From contig CAJUQT010000031.1 in assembly GCA_910588225.1 (NCBI GenBank), forward strand, positions 1 through 26,003: DNA of 26,003 nt. Direction: 5' to 3'. This stretch comes from an uncultured Acetatifactor sp. (GTDB lineage: Bacteria; Bacillota; Clostridia; Lachnospirales; Lachnospiraceae). The position numbers and the translations under genes are program-made. Shown piece by piece: positions 19,368 through 26,003 of the stretch (the first letter of the stretch is position 1; each line of letters starts with the position of its first letter). Below the pieces are notes generated by a model, which did no database searches, was not told where the DNA came from, and was given only the letters and a program-made list of their open reading frames with translations.

Positions 19368-20291
19368 CTACTCTCCTGCTTCACTGAATACCCACATCTT
19401 CGAGGTCTTGAAGATAATCAGTGTAATCGCGCTCATCACCACCAGCATGAACCAGCTCATGGCACAGGCATATCCCATGTTGTTATACTTAAAGGCCTGA
19501 TTATAGACATACAGGGAATACATCATGGTTGAATTGTTGGGGCCGCCCTGGGTGATAATAAACGCCTGGGTAAAGGCCATAAATGCGGATATAGTCTGCA
19601 TCACCAGATTATAAAGCACAATAGGAGACAGGCAGGGCAGCGTAATCCGGAAAAATTTCTGGAACCCGTTGGCACCGTCAATCTCGGCCGCTTCGTAATA
19701 GGATGTGGGAATCTCCTTCAGACCGGCGGCAAAGATAATCATGGAAGAACCAAACTGCCATACGCTCATAAGTATCAATGGCCACAGTGCCAGTTTCGTG
19801 TCCCCGAACCAGTTGATGGTGGAAAATCCCGCGTCGGAAAGCACGGAGTTGAAGAGCCCTTTCCTTGCAAACAGCTGCTTCCATACCAGTGCTACGGCCA
19901 CGCTGCCGCCTACCAGAGACGGTACATAGTACAGCGAACGATACAGCGTTACCAGCCTGCTCTTCCTTGTGAGAAGGAACGCCACAAACAGAGCAAACGC
20001 CAGCTTCAGCGGGACAGAGATAAATACATATTTTAACGTAATCCCCAGGGATTGCAGGAAAATGTCGTCTGTCAAAAGCATGGCAAAATTTCTGCCGCCT
20101 ACTATCTCCGAAGTTTTAGACCCCAGAGAATAATCTGTAAAAGCATAGTAAAAAGATGTAAGAATAGGTATCAGAGAAAAGCAAATAAATCCGAAAATAA
20201 AAGGTGCCGCAAACACATGGCCCACCGTGTTATTACTGTAAATAAATTTTCTTACTTTAGATGTCCGTATTGTCTGTGCGCTACTTTTCAA
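19368..20291 (-). CDS. Sugar ABC transporter permease, MsmF type, TTG start
   Basis: 307 residues with six predicted helices (first: VFAAPFIFGFICFSLIPILTSF). The coupling motif YYEAAEIDGANGFQKFFRITLP is complete. The start is TTG at 20291, with AAGGAGG 7 nt ahead. It forms the membrane channel with the MsmG-type partner and takes substrate from the lipoprotein encoded upstream. A strong hairpin in the 194-bp gap after the lipoprotein gene may lower its expression relative to that gene. Confidence 0.92.
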   Translation of the reverse strand: MKSSAQTIRTSKVRKFIYSNNTVGHVFAAPFIFGFICFSLIPILTSFYYAFTDYSLGSKTSEIVGGRNFAMLLTDDIFLQSLGITLKYVFISVPLKLAFALFVAFLLTRKSRLVTLYRSLYYVPSLVGGSVAVALVWKQLFARKGLFNSVLSDAGFSTINWFGDTKLALWPLILMSVWQFGSSMIIFAAGLKEIPTSYYEAAEIDGANGFQKFFRITLPCLSPIVLYNLVMQTISAFMAFTQAFIITQGGPNNSTMMYSLYVYNQAFKYNNMGYACAMSWFMLVVMSAITLIIFKTSKMWVFSEAGE

Positions 20292-20392
20292 GCCGGTTCC
20301 TCCTTATCTTAGTTCCGTCTGCATTTTCAACAGTGTCTTTTTTGCGGAACAATTTCCTCCGGTCAGCAATTGCTCCCCACACCGTTAAGAAG

Positions 20393-20427
20393 GGCACAGG
20401 CACACTTTCGCATGGTGTGTCTGTGCC
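20393..20427. other. Strong hairpin between binding-protein and permease genes
   Basis: GGCACAG-G-CACAC pairs with GTGTG-T-CTGTGCC around a 9-nt loop. There is no long T-run on the minus strand (CTTCTT only). Such hairpins often protect binding-protein mRNA or allow partial termination, giving excess binding protein over permease. Confidence 0.6.
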
Positions 20428-20485
20428 GACAGCTTCTGTCATTATAAACTTTCAGTCAATGCAGGTTTTTATTTAATTAAAGATT

Positions 20486-21889
20486 TTAATTAAAGATTGC
20501 TGCCGCATCATCATAAGTCTTCTGTGCGGCTTCCGCGGCGGTCATATTGCCTGCCACAACATCCTGAATATAATTGCGATATTTGTCCACCACCTGATCC
20601 TGTCCGTCAGGACTCAGCACATTAACCTTCTCAGGTACTTCGAAAGTACCAATCAAGTCTACGAAATCATACATAATCTGCTGGCCTTCGGTCAGATTTG
20701 CCTTCAGAGAATCCCGGACTGTATTGTTTACGGGAATTCCTCTCTCACCCTGAAGCACCTGATTGCACTCCACACTATTCTGGAACCAGCTGATGAATGC
20801 GGCCGCTTCTTCCTTATGTTCGCTGTCCTGAGACACACACAGCATCTGAGAGGACTGAATTACTGCTCCGGAAGGTCCGTCTGACGTTACTCTGGGCAAA
20901 GGAGCCAAAGCCAAAGTACGACCTTCTGCCTTACAGATATCATAAATAGTAGGGAACTGATTTACCGCCACCCAGGTCATACCAGCCTCTCCGGTCACCA
21001 GGAAATCATTTTCAATATTGGTAATCTCCATCTCCGCACCGGCGTCAGGAGAGGCACCGGCCTTGATCAGGTCTGCTCTCATCTGGATATATCCCTCCAA
21101 CATGGAAGGATCCTCAAAGCCCATGCCGGTCAGATCCAGATTGAAGAATCCATATTCACCTACCTTGCCCTGCTGCCCTATATAAGTAGAACAGCCTGCA
21201 ATAAATTCGGAAGAGCTCAATCCTGAACTGCCGTAATGTCCTGTCTTCTCCATAATCTTCATAGCGGCATCCGCATAATCATCCCAGGTCCAGTTTTCCG
21301 TAGGAAGCGGAACTTCTGCCTCATTGAACATATCCACATCATACGCAATACCGTATGTATTCAAACCGTTGGACAGGCCTATCTGGTTGCCCTCAATATC
21401 CTGGGTAATCTGCAGATAAGCTTCCGGAATATCGGACACATCCACAATACCGGAATCAATGAACTCATCCATAAAGCAAATCTTATCCATATACATGGGG
21501 AAGTTGCCTCCAAGCTGGAAGATATCCCACACCTGATCGGATGCCTGAAGCGTCTTCAGCTTGTTAAAATAATCATCAAAGGAAAAGAATTCATATTCGA
21601 TCTTAACATTGGGATGCTCCTTCTCGTACATTTCGATGACTTCCACCGTAATGTCATGACGAGTCTGTGAGCCCCACCAGGCCATTCTCAGGGTAACAGG
21701 CTCTCCGTCCGCTTCCGGTGCTGCGGAAGACTCCTGAGCAGAACTCTCTTCACTGCCTGCAGAGCTTTCCTGTGTACTGCCGGTATCACTGCCTGCAGAG
21801 CTTTCCTGCCCCCCCGTTTCATTCCCGCATGCGGCCAGACTCAATACCATACCGGCGGCCAAAAATATTGATATTAATTTCTTCTTCAT
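20486..21889 (-). CDS. Sugar ABC transporter solute-binding lipoprotein, MsmE-like (family 1)
   Basis: 467 residues with a signal peptide ending in the lipobox LAAC, then a Ser/Glu-rich linker with repeated SSAGS/QESS units. The binding fold follows: VTLRMAWWGSQTRHDITVEVIEMYEKEHPNVKIEYEF... and GEAGMTWVAVNQFPTI. ATG 21889 is preferred to GTG 21907 because AAGAGGT precedes it. It would capture the oligosaccharide passed to the two permeases downstream. It is divergent from the AraC gene; a TTTAAC, 17 bp, TATAAC promoter is possible in the 342-bp gap. Confidence 0.92.
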   Translation of the reverse strand: MKKKLISIFLAAGMVLSLAACGNETGGQESSAGSDTGSTQESSAGSEESSAQESSAAPEADGEPVTLRMAWWGSQTRHDITVEVIEMYEKEHPNVKIEYEFFSFDDYFNKLKTLQASDQVWDIFQLGGNFPMYMDKICFMDEFIDSGIVDVSDIPEAYLQITQDIEGNQIGLSNGLNTYGIAYDVDMFNEAEVPLPTENWTWDDYADAAMKIMEKTGHYGSSGLSSSEFIAGCSTYIGQQGKVGEYGFFNLDLTGMGFEDPSMLEGYIQMRADLIKAGASPDAGAEMEITNIENDFLVTGEAGMTWVAVNQFPTIYDICKAEGRTLALAPLPRVTSDGPSGAVIQSSQMLCVSQDSEHKEEAAAFISWFQNSVECNQVLQGERGIPVNNTVRDSLKANLTEGQQIMYDFVDLIGTFEVPEKVNVLSPDGQDQVVDKYRNYIQDVVAGNMTAAEAAQKTYDDAAAIFN

Positions 21890-22023
21890 AATACCTCTTT
21901 TCTTCACTATACTTTTTGTGAACCGTTACTTAAATTACGACGCGTCTTTTGGTCAGTTATCCGGCCCGGACCATGTACCGGATGTCATGCTGCCTATGTT
22001 ATATTTTATAAGCATGGCCTGTT

Positions 22024-22092
22024 AAATACTACTAAATTAATGTGTACTTTTTAAAAATACTACAGATTTTTTGTCTTTTCCAAAAAAATACT
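22024..22092. promoter_or_regulatory. Three AAATACT direct repeats at exact 31-bp spacing
   Basis: AAATACT occurs at 22024-22030, 22055-22061 and 22086-22092, each followed by a similar CTAAATT- or CAGATTT-like block. A 31-bp period is about three DNA turns, so the sites face the same side. They lie between the lipoprotein and AraC genes, and the last ends 11 bp before the AraC promoter, so they are candidate AraC operators. The rest of 21890-22231 holds no gene. Confidence 0.55.
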
Positions 22093-22103
22093 CTAAATTT
22101 GTC

Positions 22104-22132
22104 TTGTTACTTCAAGAGTATAGTGTTATAAT
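22104..22132 (+). promoter_or_regulatory. Promoter of the AraC-type regulator gene
   Basis: TTGTTA (22104-22109), 17-bp spacer, TATAAT (22127-22132), about 100 bp ahead of the ATG. Confidence 0.65.
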
Positions 22133-22231
22133 TCTACAAACATGCTAAGGGCAGAACCAGACCTTTTGTTAAAATTACCCATATAGATAAATGAGATTCT
22201 ACGAACAGCAACCTGACAGAAAGGGCATACT

Positions 22232-23110
22232 ATGTACACGGAAGACTGTAACGAAGGCATTTATATAGAACGCCAAATCAGAGTTCCCACTTTTTCCATG
22301 ACTTACGAGCACTTTCATCAATATTACGAAATTTTCTACCTGAAAACGGGAAATTGTATTTATTCAGTAAATAATGTCCTCTACCACCTGACGGCAGGCG
22401 ATATCTTCATTGTTGCTCCGGGTGATTCTCACAGTACCAAATATGAGGGGCTTATTCCCTGTGAACGCACGGTGGTTTACTGTCTGCCGGAAGTGCTTCC
22501 GGATTACTACTGGGAGTCCCATTCCTATATCCAGGGGAAGCTGTCCCGTTCCGGAAAGGTCATTCTCATGAAAGATAGCCGTTCCTCCATGGAAACTCTG
22601 CTGGACACAATGCTGCAGGAGAATAATATTCCGGACGAATTTTCCTATGAATTTCTGCAGCTTCAGATGATGACGCTTCTGCTGACCATCCGGCGCAACG
22701 GTATCTTCGTCTATGAGCAGCTGAAGGAAAACACTCCTATCAGCACAGATATTGAAGCGGCACTCCGTTACATTGCGCAGAATTTCGCCCTGCCTCTGAC
22801 CCTGAATGAAGTGGCAGAAAGCATCAATCTGACCCCCACCTATCTCTCCAGGAAATTTAAGCGTGTCACAGGTGTCACCTTTAAGGAATACGTCAATTTC
22901 ATTCGAATTCGCCAGGCCAGCCAAATGCTCCTGACCACCGATGACTCAGTTACTAAAATAGCCACAAACTGCGGCTTTAACAGCAGCAATTATTTCAAAG
23001 ATTGTTTCCGGAGAGTCAATGGGGTTTCTCCCAGAACCTTCCGCAAACAGTCCAGGCATCATGTAGAACCTCCGTTAAAAGGAGAAGACTGCGAACCGGA
23101 GCCCCCTTGA
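22232..23110 (+). CDS. AraC-family regulator with cupin sensor domain
   Basis: A 292-residue protein. The N-terminal half is a cupin-like ligand-binding domain (YEHFHQYYEIFYLKTGNCIY... LTAGDIFIVAPGDSH). The C-terminal 100 residues hold two helix-turn-helix motifs (LTLNEVAESINLTPTYLSRKF and VTKIATNCGFNSSNYF) ending in the usual RxVNGVSPRTFRK. Such proteins activate sugar-utilisation genes on binding a breakdown product. It is divergent from the binding-protein/permease/GH43 operon and just upstream of a GH28 gene, both likely targets. Confidence 0.92.
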   Translation: MYTEDCNEGIYIERQIRVPTFSMTYEHFHQYYEIFYLKTGNCIYSVNNVLYHLTAGDIFIVAPGDSHSTKYEGLIPCERTVVYCLPEVLPDYYWESHSYIQGKLSRSGKVILMKDSRSSMETLLDTMLQENNIPDEFSYEFLQLQMMTLLLTIRRNGIFVYEQLKENTPISTDIEAALRYIAQNFALPLTLNEVAESINLTPTYLSRKFKRVTGVTFKEYVNFIRIRQASQMLLTTDDSVTKIATNCGFNSSNYFKDCFRRVNGVSPRTFRKQSRHHVEPPLKGEDCEPEPP

Positions 23111-23402
23111 CCCATCCTGAAAGCTGTGATACATTCATTCAGGAACGTTTTAAAATCCATTTTATTCGTATCTGCACAATGCCCGGAATACATGTATACA
23201 TATAGCAGGATTGTCGCATTAGACCACCTAAGTACCGGATCCGGTAATGCTTTTTCTACAAAACACCGGATTTTGTATCTCAAAAGACCAATGCAGCAGC
23301 CCCACAAAATTCATACATGGCAAAAACGCTTGCATGGAGCATAGCGTATATGTTTAAGCCCATAGAAAGGCTTGCAGGTTACAGAAAGGTATGGTTATCA
23401 AT

Positions 23403-24746
23403 ATGATATATAATGTAAATGATTATGGTGCTGTAGGCGACGGCATGCACATTGACACCCACGCAATTCAGGCGGCCATAGATGCCTGCGGCCAGGCGGG
23501 CGGCGGACGTGTTCTGCTGACAGGAGGGCACACCTACCGCTGTGGTTCCCTGGTGCTCCGCTCCTGTGTGGAACTGCATCTGGAAATGGGTGCCATCCTG
23601 AAGGGAAGCGACAGGCTGGAGGATTACGACTTGTTTGGAAGGGGGAATATAGATCCTCTGAAAGTCTCCGTTCCCACTTATGAAAACTGCGAATACTCGG
23701 GAGGGCCGTCTCTGTTCTTCCTCTATGCAAAGGACTGCGAATACATCTCCATTACAGGGCAAGGCAAAATTGACGGAAATGAATCGATTTATTATGGTGC
23801 TGTCACTCCCTGGCACATAGACGGCAGCTTCTACCCCAGGGTGCCTTTGCTTTTTCTGGAACATGTGCAGCATCTGACCCTGCGGGAAGTAACGCTTACC
23901 GGCAGCGCTTTCTGGACCACGCATCTGGTAGGCTGTGAAGATGTGCTGATTGACGGCATCCGCATTTTGAACAACTTAAAGTTGGCTAACTGTGATGGTA
24001 TCGATCCCGACCATTGCAGGAATGTACGCATTGTAAATTGTCACATAGAATGTGCCGATGACTGCATTGTGTTCAAGAACACCGCCGGTTCCATGAAATA
24101 CGGCCCCTGTGAGAATATTCTTGTTTCAAACTGTACCCTGACTTCCACCAGCGCCGCAATTAAATTCGGTACGGAAAGCGAGGCCCTTTTCCGAAACATT
24201 ATCGTGCAGAACTGCATCATCAGCCGGAGCAACAGAGGGATCTCCATGCAACTGAGAGATAAAGGCAGCATTGAAAATGTAACCTTTTCCAATATCCATA
24301 TTGATACCCGACAGTTTTCTTCGGATCACTGGTGGGGTAAAGCGGAGCCCATCGCCATCACTGCACTGAAACGCAAGGAAGAAGCCGAAATCGGGCACAT
24401 TCGCAATGTGACTTTTGAGAATATCAGCTGCAACAGCGAAAATGGTATCCTGATTTATGGAGAAAACGAGAGAAACATCAGCGACATCTATTTCAGCAAT
24501 GTTGCTTTAAATCTTACAAAGAAAACAGACTGGCCAAAGGGTACTCTGGACCTGCGGCCCTGTATCGGAGACGGCCGTTTTCAGAATTCCGTTCATGCAC
24601 TTTGTGCCCACAATGCGTCTCATGTGGAGGTATCTCGTTTCCAGGTAACTGTGGATGAGAACCTGAAAGACTCTCTGGGTGAGATTTACGAAGTTGTAAA
24701 CTGTGATGCTCTGAAGATAAGTCCGCTTAGAGAATTAACTGAATGA
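23403..24746 (+). CDS. GH28 family glycosidase (pectin-active)
   Basis: A right-handed beta-helix enzyme of 447 residues. The N-terminus MIYNVNDYGAVGDG is the usual GH28 opening. Active-site acids are Asp201 (NCDGIDPDH) and Asp219/Asp220 (CADDCIVFK); the next loop reads KFGTESE rather than the GHG of endo-polygalacturonases, pointing to an exo-acting or rhamnogalacturonan-type enzyme. No signal peptide. An ATG at 23391 is also possible, but the AGAAAGG site is only 1 nt from it and 13 nt from ATG 23403. The 292 bp before it hold no gene; they include a TACCGGATCCGGTA palindrome (from about 23232) and an imperfect CcpA-like AAAAACGCTTGCA. Confidence 0.9.
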   Translation: MIYNVNDYGAVGDGMHIDTHAIQAAIDACGQAGGGRVLLTGGHTYRCGSLVLRSCVELHLEMGAILKGSDRLEDYDLFGRGNIDPLKVSVPTYENCEYSGGPSLFFLYAKDCEYISITGQGKIDGNESIYYGAVTPWHIDGSFYPRVPLLFLEHVQHLTLREVTLTGSAFWTTHLVGCEDVLIDGIRILNNLKLANCDGIDPDHCRNVRIVNCHIECADDCIVFKNTAGSMKYGPCENILVSNCTLTSTSAAIKFGTESEALFRNIIVQNCIISRSNRGISMQLRDKGSIENVTFSNIHIDTRQFSSDHWWGKAEPIAITALKRKEEAEIGHIRNVTFENISCNSENGILIYGENERNISDIYFSNVALNLTKKTDWPKGTLDLRPCIGDGRFQNSVHALCAHNASHVEVSRFQVTVDENLKDSLGEIYEVVNCDALKISPLRELTE

Positions 24747-24778
24747 TTGCGGAAATTCAGTCTTTCCATGCTGCTGCA

Positions 24779-24811
24779 AGAGGCTGTTGACTTTTGCAGA
24801 CAACAGCCTCT
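24779..24811 (+). other. 11-bp perfect hairpin between GH28 and the YesL-family gene
   Basis: AGAGGCTGTTG, an 11-nt loop, then CAACAGCCTCT. No T-run follows, so it is either a weak terminator or an mRNA-processing or stabilising hairpin. Confidence 0.55.
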
Positions 24812-24847
24812 GCTGATATAACAAGTTAAGAGGAAAAGGAGAACCCT

Positions 24848-25477
24848 ATGGAACGTTTCTTCAATATTGACAATCCTGTGTGGAGATTTATAGGCAACAT
24901 TGCAGATATGTTCCTGCTCTCCCTGTTCTGGTACCTGTGCTGTCTGCCCGTGCTTACCATCGGGGCAGGCAGTACCGCAATGTATTATGTTGCATTGAAG
25001 CTGACTGCGAATCAGGAAGGTTACACCTGCGCTGATTTCCGGCGCGCCTTCCGCTCAAATTTCAGACAGGCCACACTTATCTGGCTCCTTTTTCTGGCTG
25101 CCGCCCTTATTCTGGGCGCAGATATCTATTGGAGTCTTTTTTCCGGCAGTTCCATGTCCATGATGTTCCTGCCGGCTTTCGGTGTGCTGATCCTATTGTA
25201 TCTGCTGAACCTGTTCTTCATCTTCCCGCTTCTGGCCAGATGCGACAATGCTGCGAAAGCTCTCCTGAAAATGAATTTTGCCATAAGCCTGCGGAATTTC
25301 CTTCCTATGCTCTCCGCCATTATCATGACCGCGGCCATCTTTCTGGTGGGGCTTTTTGTATTCTGGCCCCTGCTGCTGATTGCACCGGGGCTGTCTGCCT
25401 ATTTGAATTCTTATCTGTATAACAGAATCCTGGAAAAATACGGACTGAGCCTGCCAGATCTGTCGGACCAAACGTGA
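24848..25477 (+). CDS. yesL: DUF624 (YesL-family) membrane protein
   Basis: 209 residues with about five hydrophobic helices (NIADMFLLSLFWYLCCLPVLTIG, LIWLLFLAAALILGADIYW, FLPAFGVLILLYLLNLFFIFPLL and two C-terminal ones). The N-terminal pattern FFNIDNPVWRFIGN and the CCLPVLTIGAGSTAMYYV segment are hallmarks of DUF624. The family is linked to pectin and complex-carbohydrate loci and its molecular role is not settled. AAAGGAG precedes the ATG. The neighbouring GH28 and AraC genes fit that association. Confidence 0.88.
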   Translation: MERFFNIDNPVWRFIGNIADMFLLSLFWYLCCLPVLTIGAGSTAMYYVALKLTANQEGYTCADFRRAFRSNFRQATLIWLLFLAAALILGADIYWSLFSGSSMSMMFLPAFGVLILLYLLNLFFIFPLLARCDNAAKALLKMNFAISLRNFLPMLSAIIMTAAIFLVGLFVFWPLLLIAPGLSAYLNSYLYNRILEKYGLSLPDLSDQT

Positions 25478-25489
25478 CAGTTTACTCTT

Positions 25490-25939
25490 TCAGCGGAACA
25501 GTTCATGCCCACCATCCGACTCCATTTTCTGGCATGCCCTACAATAACCGTATAATTCCAGCTTATGGCCCGTGACAGTAAATCCTTCCGTTTCCTCCAG
25601 ATGAAGGTGCGCGAAGGGACAGCTCTGCAGCGGAACCCTTTTGTGACATTCCAAGCATACCGCATAATGTGTATGTTCGTCCCGTTTCAGTTCATAGACA
25701 GTCGTACCGTCTTCCATCCAGGCAGTCTTCTCCACAAGCCCCTTCTCTTCAAAGGCCGCCAGAATCCGGTAAATCGTCGATACTGCATATTCCTCCCCCT
25801 GACTTTCCCGCTCCACACGATGATAAATCTGTGCCGCACTCAGAGGTTCCCTTGCTTCCCATAATACACCGTATACACTTTTCCGCTGCTTCGTCCACTT
25901 CAATCCCTGAGGGTACTCAATTTCTCTTGTTTTGTTCAT
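25490..25939 (-). CDS. Fur-family metalloregulator
   Basis: 149 residues. The N-terminal winged helix (TKQRKSVYGVLWEAREPLSAAQIYHRV... YAVSTIYRILAAFEEKGLVEK) is followed by a dimerisation domain with HTHYAVCLECHK (His89, His91, Cys95, Cys98) and YGYCRACQ (Cys133, Cys136), the structural zinc site of Fur/Zur/PerR proteins. The metal sensed cannot be told from sequence alone. It is convergent with the YesL-family gene (12 bp between the stops) and unrelated to the sugar locus. No ribosome binding site is visible; TATAAT abuts the ATG, so the start could lie a few codons further in. Confidence 0.85.
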   Translation of the reverse strand: MNKTREIEYPQGLKWTKQRKSVYGVLWEAREPLSAAQIYHRVERESQGEEYAVSTIYRILAAFEEKGLVEKTAWMEDGTTVYELKRDEHTHYAVCLECHKRVPLQSCPFAHLHLEETEGFTVTGHKLELYGYCRACQKMESDGGHELFR

Positions 25940-26003
25940 ATTATAAGTTCCGCTGCCTTCTCTCTGAGCCCCCTAATGCAGAGAATTGCCCGACACAGCC
26001 CCT

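Noticed and set aside
22364..22924. Minus-strand 186-residue ORF inside the AraC gene
   Set aside because: It is a shadow of the AraC coding frame on the opposite strand, which has all expected motifs.
23320..23335. CcpA (cre) operator upstream of GH28
   Set aside because: AAAAACGCTTGCA keeps the core but misses several flanking consensus bases; too weak to list as a feature.
23379..23924. Minus-strand 181-residue ORF inside GH28
   Set aside because: Antisense shadow of a clear GH28 gene.

Overview
The window looks like a chromosomal segment from a gut Firmicute, most likely a Lachnospiraceae-type Clostridium relative. This is inferred from strong AGGAGG ribosome binding sites, sigma-A promoters, LplB/YtcP- and Msm-type sugar ABC transporters, DUF624 (YesL) proteins, GH28/GH43 enzymes and an AraC-type regulator. 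It has two halves separated by a tRNA-Lys(CTT) gene at 11130-11202.

Left half (1 to about 11130): one end of an integrated mobile element (ICE, IME or prophage-like) inserted at the 3' end of the tRNA gene. It carries a tyrosine integrase (9837-10922) with four TGAGAC repeats beside it. Further in are an S24-peptidase repressor (7917-8717), a divergent small HTH gene, and a NYN-domain gene broken by an in-frame TAG (8958-9617). At the far left are small minus-strand genes (RNase H-like, zinc-ribbon and DNA-binding proteins) and an XRE repressor with three operator-like sites.

The most unusual part is 2290-7546. Eight copies (five full, one divergent, two half) of a shared intergenic element separate small blocks of mostly unrecognised 45-200 aa genes. 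In each full copy one end supplies the ribosome binding site of a minus-strand gene. The other end supplies a near-consensus plus-strand promoter, a short inverted repeat at the expected transcription start, and a ribosome binding site for a plus-strand gene. Genes between two copies are therefore convergent, often with overlapping 3' ends. The inverted repeat keeps its pairing through compensatory changes, promoter alleles are shuffled among copies, and one gene start is duplicated together with its repeat end. This suggests a recombination-prone cassette array of accessory genes (small membrane proteins, zinc ribbons, ribbon-helix-helix regulators and unknowns). Its function is not shown by the sequence; a defence or counter-defence role is only a guess.

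Right half (11321-26003): chromosomal pectin/hemicellulose utilisation genes. A partly decayed minus-strand locus holds a frameshifted GH28, a chimeric response-regulator/YesL remnant, LplB and YtcP permeases and a short solute-binding lipoprotein. A second minus-strand locus looks intact: MsmE-like binding lipoprotein, two permeases and a GH43 enzyme. Divergent from it are an AraC regulator, a GH28 enzyme and a YesL-family membrane protein, followed by a convergent Fur-family regulator. Candidate regulatory sites include a near-identical 26-bp box upstream of both the first-locus GH28 and LplB, and three AAATACT repeats spaced exactly 31 bp apart between the AraC gene and the lipoprotein gene.
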